This document shows positions 1 through 6,621 of a stretch of DNA of 10,992 nt, in pieces; position 1 is the stretch's first letter; every line of letters starts with the position of its first letter. The stretch covers positions 1-10,992 of the forward strand of contig JAUIKX010000099.1 in assembly GCA_030430515.1 (NCBI GenBank). The letters run 5' to 3'. Under the pieces are notes generated by a model. That model was not told the DNA's origin and ran no database searches. It worked only from the letters and a program-made list of their open reading frames with translations. Source of the stretch: Gammaproteobacteria bacterium. GTDB lineage: Bacteria > Pseudomonadota > Gammaproteobacteria > Pseudomonadales > Azotimanducaceae. Position numbers and translations under genes: made by a program.

Positions 1-1
1 C

Positions 2-538
2 GCGCTCACCGGCGACCGCCACCAGGCGCTCTATGACGCCATAGAAGAAACCTACGGCCGGCTGGACGGCATTCTTCACAACGCGTCTCTGCTCGGCCCC
101 AAAGTACCCATGGCCTACTATCCCAGCGATCAGTGGCTGAAAGTCATGGCGGTCAACAGCTACGCACCGTTCGTGCTGACCAAGACACTGCTGCCGCTTC
201 TGGAAGCCCAGCCGAAGGCAACCGTCGTTTTCACCTCATCTACCGTCGGCCGGAAAGGTCGCGCCTACTGGGGCGCCTATGCCGTTTCCAAGTTCGCTCA
301 GGAAGGGTTCATGGAGACCCTGGCCGATGAACTGGAAAATACCACTGAAATCCTGGTCGCAAGCCTGAACCCTGGCGGCACCCGCACGGCCATGCGCGCG
401 GAAGCCTATCCGGGAGAAGACCCTCAAACGGTACCTGCTCCGGAAGCGCACATGGACCTCTACACCTATCTGTTCGCAGAGGCGCCACGCGCGCTTCACG
501 GAGCGAAGCTGAACGCCAGGGACTGGGAGGGAATCTGA
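2..538 (+). CDS. yciK: YciK-family short-chain dehydrogenase/reductase, 5' end cut off by the window
   Basis: The frame is open from base 2 to the TGA at 536-538, and the true start lies to the left of the window. The visible 178 residues are the C-terminal two thirds of a Rossmann-fold SDR. They include the LDGILHNAS strand that replaces the usual NNAG motif, the catalytic Ser region (VFTSSTVGR), the YxxxK pair in GAYAVSKFA, and NPGGTRTAMRA after the active site. This wording matches E. coli YciK closely (recognised from memory). YciK is a cytoplasmic NAD(P)-dependent oxidoreductase whose physiological substrate is not settled. An internal ATG at 110 could be mistaken for the start, but the conserved LHNA motif lies upstream of it in the same frame. 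The gene ends 8 bp from the convergent dps stop, and I see no hairpin terminator between them. Confidence 0.9.
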   Translation, partial: ALTGDRHQALYDAIEETYGRLDGILHNASLLGPKVPMAYYPSDQWLKVMAVNSYAPFVLTKTLLPLLEAQPKATVVFTSSTVGRKGRAYWGAYAVSKFAQEGFMETLADELENTTEILVASLNPGGTRTAMRAEAYPGEDPQTVPAPEAHMDLYTYLFAEAPRALHGAKLNARDWEGI

Positions 539-546
539 GCCCGGCC

Positions 547-990
547 CTACTCCAGATGGCTGCGCAGCATCCAGGCGTTCTTTTCATGCACGTCCAGGCG
601 ACGTGTGCCCAGATCGGCTGACGCGTCGTCTTCGGACTGTCCGGCTGCCCGTATCACCGCTCGGGCAGACTCCGCCACCCTGGCCTGATCCTCGACGAGA
701 ATCCTGATCATCTCCTCCGCTTTGCGGGGCTGATCATCGTCCTGCACACCGGCCAGCTGCGAAAACTCCACATAACTGCCGGGCGCCCTCACTCCCAACG
801 TGCGGATACGCTCAGCGATCTCATCGACAGCCAGCGCCATCTCGGTGTACTGCGTCTCGAAGAGCGTATGCAATGTGGTGAACATCGGCCCGGTTACATT
901 CCAGTGGTAGTTGTGCGTCTTGAGATACAGCGTGTAGCTGTCTGCAAGAAGCCGCTGAAGGCCTGTGATGGTTGCTTCTCGTTCGATCAT
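547..990 (-). CDS. dps: Dps/ferritin-like DNA-protection protein
   Basis: The 147-residue protein has the Dps signature at residues 24-66. Its expected inter-subunit ferroxidase ligands are H29, H41, D56 and E60 (in NYHWNVTG, LHTLFE and AVDEIAERIR). Dps dodecamers oxidise Fe(II) with peroxide, store iron and often coat DNA under stress. I chose the ATG at 990 because an AGGGAG Shine-Dalgarno lies 7 bases upstream and the family starts here. An in-frame start at 1038 would add 16 residues without a ribosome site. The N-terminus has no lysine-rich tail like that of E. coli Dps, so direct DNA binding is uncertain while the peroxide/iron role is well supported. It is transcribed leftward from the AT-rich region 991-1218, where an OxyR-like motif sits at 1069-1083. 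Confidence 0.93.
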   Translation of the reverse strand: MIEREATITGLQRLLADSYTLYLKTHNYHWNVTGPMFTTLHTLFETQYTEMALAVDEIAERIRTLGVRAPGSYVEFSQLAGVQDDDQPRKAEEMIRILVEDQARVAESARAVIRAAGQSEDDASADLGTRRLDVHEKNAWMLRSHLE

Positions 991-1040
991 CTCGTATCTC
1001 CCTGATTCGTTGGATACAGAGTACCGACCGCCTATCAATA

Positions 1041-1046
1041 TGTATA
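1041..1046 (-). promoter_or_regulatory. Candidate -10 element of the dps promoter
   Basis: On the minus strand this reads TATACA (4 of 6 to TATAAT). No good -35 hexamer lies 16-18 bp upstream, as is common for activator-dependent promoters. Transcription would start near 1034, giving a leader of about 44 nt to the ATG at 990. The OxyR-like site at 1069-1083 would then be centred near -42. The surrounding DNA is AT-rich with several TATA-like strings, so the exact hexamer is uncertain. Confidence 0.35.
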
Positions 1047-1068
1047 TTCGTTTATTTATCTTATTACG

Positions 1069-1083
1069 ATAGTCTGTATCTAT
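1069..1083 (-). promoter_or_regulatory. OxyR-like binding half-site upstream of dps
   Basis: The minus strand reads ATAGATACAGACTAT. This matches the OxyR unit ATAG-N7-CTAT exactly in its outer tetramers and in one of the two inner conserved positions. OxyR normally contacts two such units separated by 7 bp. The neighbouring unit on the dps side (1047-1061) matches only partly. OxyR activates dps in E. coli, so position, orientation and target agree. The motif is seen directly; regulation is inferred. Confidence 0.45.
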
Positions 1084-1218
1084 ATTGATATAACCTCAGG
1101 ATGGCTCCCAATTTCTCGAGTTCACACCAACAGTGAGAGGCCTTTAGCAAAAAACATCGTACGATTTCGCTATCCTAAAGTGATCTGAAGCTATCTATCG
1201 AACAAGCAGGACGTCGAG

Positions 1219-2046
1219 ATGATCGGAAGAAGGAAAGAACGAGCGCAGTCGAGCATCAAGAGCTTCGAGCCCGATGTAGCGCTGTCTCTGGTTCAATCTT
1301 TCCACAAAGAGCTGGAGGTACGCGGTCTGATAGAGCGGATCTACAGCCAGGCAATGGGCCTTTCTCCCACATGCCACCTGCACTACAAGCACGACGAAGC
1401 GGATATCGAGGTGCAGTACGGCGAACCCGGGCTGCACAGCATCAGCTACAACCTGCAGTTTGGCACCGACGGCGACAAAGGAGGCGAGATCAAGCTGACA
1501 TCCCGCCACCGGTTCTCCTCCGAAGACCTGCAGATCCTCGAAGACCTGCTCACGCTGGCAGCACCGGCGCTGACCAACGCGCTGGCCGTGCATGCGCTGA
1601 GGAACGGCGGCGGAGTGGCTGCCGAAGAAGAGAAGAAATCCTCCGCCAACGCAGAGGATGCGCTGGTGCTCATCCGCATCGGCGGCCTGGATACCGTACG
1701 CAGCCAGTACAGCCAGGAAACCGCCGCAAACCTGATCGAGAAGCTGCGTTCGCAGCTGCTTTCAGGGCTCAGAGAAGCGGACGGTGTTTTCCAGATCGAC
1801 GACGACCACCTGGCCGTGCTGCTCCCGCGTACCTCCAGAGGCGGTGCGGAGCGGGTCGCCGCGAAGGTCGAAGTGCTAGTGAACACGCTGAACTACGCAG
1901 AGCCGGAAATACAGTCTCAGCTCGCAGTCAGCATCGGTATCAGCACCACAACTGGCGCGGCGTCAGCAGAAGCGGTGCTCGCCGACGCCAAAATGGCGCT
2001 GTCGGAAGCGGTGGAACAGGACGCTAAAAGCATCCTGGTCCACTAG
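1219..2046 (+). CDS. GAF-like plus degenerate GGDEF domain protein
   Basis: This is a 275-residue soluble protein. Residues about 20-125 look like a GAF-type sensory fold (helical start, mixed strands, closing helix LQILEDLLTLAAPALTNAL). Residues about 126-145 are a charged linker, and 146-272 follow the GGDEF domain layout, including VSIGIST near the end and the AVLLP strand. The catalytic GGDEF signature is replaced by DDDHL (194-198), and the first metal-binding Asp is not seen in LVLIRIGGLD. Cyclic di-GMP synthesis is therefore unlikely. Families with lost signatures often act as nucleotide sensors or protein-interaction modules, which is inference here. The ATG at 1219 has AGGA 7 nt upstream. 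An in-frame-shifted antisense frame over 1195-1593 is a shadow. The gene stands alone, divergent from dps and convergent with rluB across 14 bp. Confidence 0.8.
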   Translation: MIGRRKERAQSSIKSFEPDVALSLVQSFHKELEVRGLIERIYSQAMGLSPTCHLHYKHDEADIEVQYGEPGLHSISYNLQFGTDGDKGGEIKLTSRHRFSSEDLQILEDLLTLAAPALTNALAVHALRNGGGVAAEEEKKSSANAEDALVLIRIGGLDTVRSQYSQETAANLIEKLRSQLLSGLREADGVFQIDDDHLAVLLPRTSRGGAERVAAKVEVLVNTLNYAEPEIQSQLAVSIGISTTTGAASAEAVLADAKMALSEAVEQDAKSILVH

Positions 2047-2060
2047 AGGCCTGCTGGAGC

Positions 2061-2894
2061 CTAAGACTTCATCCCCGGGTAAGGCAACAGCATCGACTCT
2101 TTGTCTTTCCGGGCTTTCTTGTCTGTGCGCCTGCCCGCTTTGACCGGCGTTTTGTACGCAACGCCAACAAGATCACAGAGCTTCGCAACGTCTTCCGCGG
2201 CCATTTCGGTTGCCCGGCCCGCACGCAGAAAAGAAGGCAGCACCACAGGCCCATAACGCACACGCTTGAGACGGGAAACGGTTCGGCCGATCGCGGCGAA
2301 CAGATTGCGCACCTCGTGATTGCGCCCTTCCATCAGCACCGCGTGGTACCAGTGATTGCGCCCACGGCCATCGAAGTGCTGCAGATCGCTGAACGAGCAG
2401 TGCACGTCATCGATCAGCACACCGTTCTTGAGCGTCTCGATTTCCTCCTCGCTGAGGAGGCCATCTACCCGAACCGCGTACTCGCGATCGAGCCCTGTGG
2501 AAGGGTGCATGAGCTTGTTTGCGAGGCTGCCGTCGTTGGTGAGCAGAAGCAGGCCGCTGGTCTGAAAATCAAGACGTCCAACCGCGACCCAGCGTCCGCG
2601 CTGCAGCTTCTGCAGATCATCGAACACCGTTGGCCGCCCCTCGGGATCTTTGCGCGAGCAGATCACACCAACGGCCTTGTTCATCACCAGTACCCGCGTG
2701 GTATCCAGGGTTCGCCGGCGCACAGGCTTACCGTCTACCTCAATCGCCGCTTCCTGCCCTACGCGCTGACCAGTGTGTGCCCGCTCCCCGTCCACCTGCA
2801 CGCGGCCGGCACTGATCCAGCCCTCGATTTCACGACGGCTGCCGAGCCCCAGGTCAGCCAGAACCTTCTGCAGCTTTTCGCTGCCTTCAGTCAT
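2061..2894 (-). CDS. rluB: 23S rRNA pseudouridine synthase, RluB type
   Basis: The product has 277 residues. An S4 RNA-binding domain covers about residues 6-53 (KLQKVLADLGLGSRREIEG). It is followed by an RsuA-family catalytic domain with the nucleophilic Asp at D109 in GRLDFQTSGLLLLTNDG. RluB isomerises U2605 in helix 93 of 23S rRNA (E. coli numbering) during 50S maturation in the cytoplasm. After about residue 230 there is a lysine/arginine-rich tail, common in RluB and probably contacting rRNA. The ATG at 2894 lies 3 bp past the scpB stop, which implies translational coupling as the last gene of the scpA-scpB-rluB unit. RluE/RluF/RsuA are the alternatives, but linkage to scpB and the motif wording favour RluB. 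Confidence 0.93.
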   Translation of the reverse strand: MTEGSEKLQKVLADLGLGSRREIEGWISAGRVQVDGERAHTGQRVGQEAAIEVDGKPVRRRTLDTTRVLVMNKAVGVICSRKDPEGRPTVFDDLQKLQRGRWVAVGRLDFQTSGLLLLTNDGSLANKLMHPSTGLDREYAVRVDGLLSEEEIETLKNGVLIDDVHCSFSDLQHFDGRGRNHWYHAVLMEGRNHEVRNLFAAIGRTVSRLKRVRYGPVVLPSFLRAGRATEMAAEDVAKLCDLVGVAYKTPVKAGRRTDKKARKDKESMLLPYPGMKS

Positions 2895-2897
2895 CTG

Positions 2898-3749
2898 TCA
2901 CCCGTTGTGGCTGGGAAGTTGCACAACTTCCGCGAGTGGAGCGGATTCCCGAGGCTCTGCCTCAGAAACGATTTCCTCACCTTCATCAGCGGCCCCCTCC
3001 GATGAGGCTTCCGGCTCTGCAACCAGCTCGACCTCGACACGCACCTCCATATCTTCTGCTTCTTCGGCATCTGACGTACCCTGCGGCTCCGCAGACTCAT
3101 CTTCTTCAGCAGATTCTTCAGCAGAGGCCTCGATCGGGTCGCCGTTTTCATCCAGCTCCGGCAACGGTTTCTGCTCCACATCGTCATCGGAGGACTCTTG
3201 AGCCTCATCGTTGAGCATGCTGCGAATCTCATCCAAGGGCGGCAGCTCGTTGAGCGACTTGAGGTTGAAGTAGTCCAGAAACTCTTTGGTGGTGCCGTAC
3301 AACGCCGGCTTGCCGGGCACGTCACGGGTGCCGACCACCCGGATCCAGCCGCGCTCGAGCAGGGTACGAAGGATGTTCTGACTCACCGCCACACCACGCA
3401 CCTGCTCAACGTCACCCCGGGTGACCGGCTGGCGGTAGGCGATGAGCGCGAGAGTCTCCATGAGCGCACGGGAATATCGTGGCGGCTTCTCCTCCCACAT
3501 GCGGCTGACCCACTCGCTGTATTCCTGGCGCACCTGGTACCGATAGCCGGAAGCCACCTTCTTGAGCTCGTAGCCACGCCCTTCGCACTCATCGGTGAGC
3601 ATCTGCAGAGCTTCCGTCACCGCCTCGCGCAATTCATCGAGCGGCACTTCGCCACGCTTGAAAAGTTTGATGAGCTGGTCACGCGTCAACGGCTCATCCG
3701 CCGCCATCAGCGCGGCCTCCAGAATGTGTTTGATCTTGTCCAGGTCCAA
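2898..3749 (-). CDS. scpB: Segregation and condensation protein B, with long acidic tail
   Basis: Residues 1-180 form the two winged-helix domains of ScpB, with family motifs ILEAALMAADEPL, PPRYSRALMETLALIAYRQP and RGWIRVVGTRDVPGKPALYGTT. ScpB dimers bind the ScpA linker and, with SMC, organise and segregate the chromosome. Residues 181-283 are a low-complexity, Glu/Asp/Ser/Ala-rich extension beyond the usual 180-200 residues of the family. The start is TTG at 3749, because the first conserved helix begins directly after it and no ATG precedes it. GGAG lies 9 bases upstream and the scpA TAG stop falls inside this ribosome-site region, leaving 6 bp between the two genes. Confidence 0.93.
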   Translation of the reverse strand: MDLDKIKHILEAALMAADEPLTRDQLIKLFKRGEVPLDELREAVTEALQMLTDECEGRGYELKKVASGYRYQVRQEYSEWVSRMWEEKPPRYSRALMETLALIAYRQPVTRGDVEQVRGVAVSQNILRTLLERGWIRVVGTRDVPGKPALYGTTKEFLDYFNLKSLNELPPLDEIRSMLNDEAQESSDDDVEQKPLPELDENGDPIEASAEESAEEDESAEPQGTSDAEEAEDMEVRVEVELVAEPEASSEGAADEGEEIVSEAEPRESAPLAEVVQLPSHNG

Positions 3750-3755
3750 CTGTCT

Positions 3756-4571
3756 CTACTCCGTTACTGCACGCAGATAGATCGGTGCAAAAGATTCGTT
3801 CTGCACGATGTCCACAAGCCGTTCTTTCACCAGCTCCATCATGGCGAGAAAGGTAACAATCACGCCGAGCCGACCTTCTTTCCTGCTGAACAGGCTCGTG
3901 AACTCCACGTGCTCTGTCGCTTCTGACAAACGTGAAAGCAGATCCGTCATACGCTCACGCACGCTGAGCGGCTCCATTTCCACTTCGTGGCTTGCGTTCA
4001 TGTCTGCGCGCTTGAGCACCCGGGCAAGGGCCAGCAGCAGCTCTTTCATGTCGACATCGGGCTCCACGCGCTCCCGCACCAGCTCCGGTCGTTCGGGACG
4101 AGCCAGGAAAATATCCCGCTCTTCCCGGGGCAGCTCTTCGAGCCGCTCCGCGGCAGACTTGATCTGCTCGTACTCCTGCAGCCGCCGGATCAGTTCTGCG
4201 CGAGGATCTTCTTCGTCTTCGAGCTCACTTGCCGGACGGGGCAGCAGCATGCGCGATTTGATTTCCGCCAGAAGCGCTGCCATCACCAGATACTCACCCA
4301 CCAGCTCGAGCTGCAGCGCCTGCATCAGGGCGATGTAATTCATGTACTGTGCAGTGATCTCCGCGACATTGATCTGGAGAATATCCAGGTTCTGGCGCCG
4401 AATCAGGTACAGAAGCAGGTCCAGCGGCCCCTCGAAGGTTTCTAAGAAAACCTCCATGGCTTCCGGTGGAATGTAGAGGTCGGTGGGGAGCTGTTTGACC
4501 GGCTCACCACTGACGACAGCAATTGTTTCTGCGTCTTCTTCCCGTGCAGCGTGCAGCGTACTGCTGCTCAT
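3756..4571 (-). CDS. scpA: Segregation and condensation protein A (kleisin)
   Basis: This is the kleisin subunit of the SMC-ScpAB complex. It bridges the SMC head and neck and carries ScpB. Starting at the ATG at 4571 it has 271 residues. The family hallmark FEGPLDLLL is at 46-54, followed by YLIRRQNLDI and the EYLVMAALLAEIKSRMLLP helix. The C-terminal winged helix (VIVTFLAMMELVKERLV) binds the SMC head. I prefer 4571 over the in-frame ATG at 4607 because GAGGGAG lies 5 nt upstream of the former. The latter has no visible ribosome site and may lie at or upstream of the transcription start. The first 40 residues are poorly conserved. It is followed 6 bp later by scpB and preceded 66 bp earlier by the trpS stop. 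Confidence 0.93.
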   Translation of the reverse strand: MSSSTLHAAREEDAETIAVVSGEPVKQLPTDLYIPPEAMEVFLETFEGPLDLLLYLIRRQNLDILQINVAEITAQYMNYIALMQALQLELVGEYLVMAALLAEIKSRMLLPRPASELEDEEDPRAELIRRLQEYEQIKSAAERLEELPREERDIFLARPERPELVRERVEPDVDMKELLLALARVLKRADMNASHEVEMEPLSVRERMTDLLSRLSEATEHVEFTSLFSRKEGRLGVIVTFLAMMELVKERLVDIVQNESFAPIYLRAVTE

Positions 4572-4602
4572 GTAGTCTCCCTCACAGTCTTCCCCCTTGT
4601 GG

Positions 4603-4630
4603 TCCATATGAGGTCAATAAGGCCTGTCAA
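4603..4630 (-). promoter_or_regulatory. Possible internal promoter for scpA-scpB-rluB
   Basis: In the 66-bp trpS-scpA gap the minus strand has a perfect -35 hexamer TTGACA (4630-4625). A weak -10 TATGGA (4608-4603, 3 of 6) follows after 16 bp. Transcription would start near 4597 and give a leader of about 25 nt to the ATG at 4571. The -10 is poor, so this is tentative. Read-through from trpS is equally possible. Confidence 0.3.
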
Positions 4631-4637
4631 CGGCGGT

Positions 4638-5852
4638 TCATCGCCCCGACAGACCTACGGCGGCACGCACGTCTTCAAGCGTTTCGCGTGCAACATCTCT
4701 CGCCTTTTCCGCGCCTTCCTGCAGCACAGCGTGCACCAGGTCCGGCTCATCTTCGAACGGCTGGGCGCGGGTGCGCATCTGCGCCTGCTCTGCATTGATC
4801 GCGTCGATCAGCGGCTTCTTGCAATCGATGCAGCCGATGGACGCACTGCGGCAACCTTCCACAACCCACTTTTTCAGATCATCCGTGGCGTAGAGCTCAT
4901 GCAGCGCAAATACCGGACAGTTGCCGGGCTCGCCGGGGTCGTTACGACGCACCCGGGCCGGATCGGTCATCATCGTGCGGACTTTCTCCTCCACCACCTC
5001 AGGCTCCTCGCGAAGAGAGATGGTGTTGCCATAGGACTTCGACATCTTCTCGCCATCGAGCCCCGGCACTTTGGCCGCTTCGTTGATGATGGCCTGAGGC
5101 TCTGGAAGGATGATGCGTCCGCCGCCTTCCAAATATCCAAACAGTCTTTCTGAATCGCCGATAGACAGATTCTGCTGGCTTGCCAGGAGCGCCCTGGCCC
5201 GCTCCAGAGCCTCAGAATCACCCTGCTCCACGTAAGCTCGCCGACACTCGTTGTAGAGGCGCGCGGCCTTTTTGCCCATCTTCTTGACCGCGGCTTCCGC
5301 CTGGGCCTCGAAGTCCGGCTCGCGGCCGAACACATGGTTGAAGCGCCGCGCCACTTCGCGGGTGAGCTCAACATGCGCAACCTGGTCGGCACCAACCGGC
5401 ACATGGCCCGCACGATAAATGAGGATGTCTGCAGCCTGCAGGAGCGGATAGCCGAGAAAACCGTACGTCGCGAGATCTTTGTCTTTGAGCTTCTGGATCT
5501 GATCCTTGTAGGTCGGCACACGTTCGAGCCACGCCAGCGGCGTGACCATCGACAGCAACAGGTGCAGCTCGGCATGCTCAGGCACGCGCGACTGTATGAA
5601 CAGCGTCGCCGAACCCGGGTTGAGCCCAGCGGCCAGCCAGTCCACCACCATGTCGAAGATGTGCTTCTCAACGTCTTCGGTATCTTCGTAGGCGGTCGTG
5701 AGCGCATGCCAGTCGGCCACAAAGAAGAAGCACTCGTATTCGTGCTGAAGCTGCACCCAGTTTTTCAGCACACCGTGGTACTGGCCGAGATGGAGCCGGC
5801 CCGTGGGCCGCATGCCGGACACCATGCGGGTGTCGGAGTCGTTACTGCTCAA
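4638..5852 (-). CDS. trpS: Tryptophan--tRNA ligase with candidate [4Fe-4S] cysteine motif
   Basis: This class Ic synthetase charges tRNA-Trp with tryptophan using ATP in the cytoplasm. The HIGH-type motif is in PTGRLHLGQ (16-24) and KMSKS is at 269-273 in GEKMSKSYGN. The length is 404 residues, against roughly 330 for the E. coli form. Part of the difference is an insertion of about 60 residues (about 182-243) between FGREPDF and the IILPEPQAII strand, as seen in longer proteobacterial TrpRS. Cysteines 312, 334, 341 and 344 form C-x21-C-x6-C-x2-C in the anticodon-binding region, nearly identical to the Thermotoga maritima cluster motif. The longest frame starts with TTG at 5852. An ATG at 5825 is the alternative; neither has a strong Shine-Dalgarno. 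A promoter with TATACT lies just upstream at 5882-5887. Confidence 0.95.
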   Translation of the reverse strand: MSSNDSDTRMVSGMRPTGRLHLGQYHGVLKNWVQLQHEYECFFFVADWHALTTAYEDTEDVEKHIFDMVVDWLAAGLNPGSATLFIQSRVPEHAELHLLLSMVTPLAWLERVPTYKDQIQKLKDKDLATYGFLGYPLLQAADILIYRAGHVPVGADQVAHVELTREVARRFNHVFGREPDFEAQAEAAVKKMGKKAARLYNECRRAYVEQGDSEALERARALLASQQNLSIGDSERLFGYLEGGGRIILPEPQAIINEAAKVPGLDGEKMSKSYGNTISLREEPEVVEEKVRTMMTDPARVRRNDPGEPGNCPVFALHELYATDDLKKWVVEGCRSASIGCIDCKKPLIDAINAEQAQMRTRAQPFEDEPDLVHAVLQEGAEKARDVARETLEDVRAAVGLSGR

Positions 5853-5881
5853 GCGAGCGGTCCAATTGCGAAACAGCCGCT

Positions 5882-5910
5882 AGTATACCGCCCCGGCAGC
5901 CTGCAGAAAA
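5882..5910 (-). promoter_or_regulatory. Probable promoter of trpS
   Basis: On the minus strand a -35-like TTTTCT (5910-5905, 3 of 6) precedes a strong -10 TATACT (5887-5882, 5 of 6) with a 17-bp spacer. Transcription would start near 5875, about 23 nt before the TTG at 5852. The 72-bp gap behind yciO has no clear terminator, so trpS may also receive read-through from yciO. Confidence 0.5.
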
Positions 5911-5924
5911 AGAAACCCACCTTA

Positions 5925-6533
5925 CTAGAGTTCCCCCAGCCCCTGCCGCAGGACTTCCGGCACATCCGTGGTGAGATCCACCACCGTCGTCTCTTCCACC
6001 CCGCAGGGTCCGCCATCGATCACCAGGTCGATCTTCTGCTCGAGCCTTTCGCGAATCTCAAAAGGGTCCGACATCGGCAGACTATCGCCAGGCAGCGTCA
6101 ACGTGGTCGACATCATCGGCTCACCGAGGCTCTCGAGGAGGCCCTGCACTACGGCATGGTCAGGCACACGGATACCGATGGTGCGCCGTTTGGCATGCAT
6201 CACGCGCCGGGGCACGTCTCTGGTGGCCTTCAGCACGAAGGTGAAAGGACCCGGCGTGTACGTTTTGAGCGTGCGATACTGACTGTTATCGACCCGCGCA
6301 TAGGTACTGATCTCACCGAGATCCTTACACACCAGGGTCATCAGATGGTTTTTCTCCAAACGCCGCAGCCGTTGCACGGTTTCCAGTGCCGCCTTGTCTT
6401 CCAGATGCCAGCCAAGCGCGTAGGCCGTATCCGTTGGATAGGCGATGACACCGCCGCCGCGGAGGATATCCGCAGCCCGGCTGAGCAAACGCTGCTGGGG
6501 GTGCGTCGGGTGCACCTCGAAATACTGGCTCAT
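5925..6533 (-). CDS. yciO: YciO protein, Sua5/TsaC (YrdC) superfamily
   Basis: This 202-residue YrdC-fold protein begins MSQYFEVHPTHPQQRLL, very close to the opening of E. coli YciO. YPTDTAYALG (32-41) is the superfamily nucleotide/threonine-binding motif. TPGPFTFVLK, RRTIGIRVPDH and GEPMMSTTL follow in family order. TsaC/Sua5 make threonylcarbamoyl-AMP for the t6A modification of tRNA. YciO is a paralogous branch, and here the Ser-x-Asn stretch typical of TsaC is STT, so t6A synthesis should not be assumed and its role is not settled. The ATG at 6533 is supported by the conserved N-terminus. Divergently transcribed yciB begins 88 bp away. The trpS start lies 72 bp downstream on the same strand. 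Confidence 0.92.
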   Translation of the reverse strand: MSQYFEVHPTHPQQRLLSRAADILRGGGVIAYPTDTAYALGWHLEDKAALETVQRLRRLEKNHLMTLVCKDLGEISTYARVDNSQYRTLKTYTPGPFTFVLKATRDVPRRVMHAKRRTIGIRVPDHAVVQGLLESLGEPMMSTTLTLPGDSLPMSDPFEIRERLEQKIDLVIDGGPCGVEETTVVDLTTDVPEVLRQGLGEL

Positions 6534-6565
6534 GGAATCTGGGGCTTCTATGTAACTGTGCGCGG

Positions 6566-6594
6566 GTGACGCGCGAGACGGCGGCGATTATCAT
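6566..6594 (+). promoter_or_regulatory. Probable promoter of yciB
   Basis: GTGACG (6566-6571, 4 of 6 to TTGACA) and TATCAT (6589-6594, 5 of 6 to TATAAT) are separated by 17 bp. Transcription would start near 6601, about 20 nt before the yciB ATG. It lies in the 88-bp divergent gap between yciO and yciB. Confidence 0.45.
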
Positions 6595-6621
6595 CTCCGC
6601 CCCAGCACACCACAAGTCTGT

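Noticed and set aside
1156..1165. Perfect 10-bp palindrome ATCGTACGAT upstream of the GGDEF-like gene.
   Set aside because: A single short palindrome is expected by chance. It matches no operator I can name, and the nearby -10-like TATCCT (1171-1176) lacks a -35, so I do not call a promoter or operator.
1371..2027. A 218-codon open frame in another phase within the GGDEF-like gene.
   Set aside because: It is an Arg-rich out-of-frame translation. The 1219-2046 frame has domain structure and a ribosome site.
2045..2060. Possible terminator between the convergent GGDEF-like gene and rluB (AGGC ... GCCT).
   Set aside because: The stem is only 4 bp and no T-run follows on either strand.
2316..3926. 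Two long + strand open frames (2316-3005 and 3198-3926) opposite rluB, scpB and scpA.
   Set aside because: They are antisense shadows of confidently identified genes. Composition is atypical and no ribosome sites are seen.
5334..6569. A 411-codon open frame on the + strand opposite trpS and yciO.
   Set aside because: It is antisense to two clearly recognised genes, crosses their intergenic region, and reads as His/Arg/Gln-rich shadow sequence with no domain. GC-rich codon bias keeps the opposite frame open.
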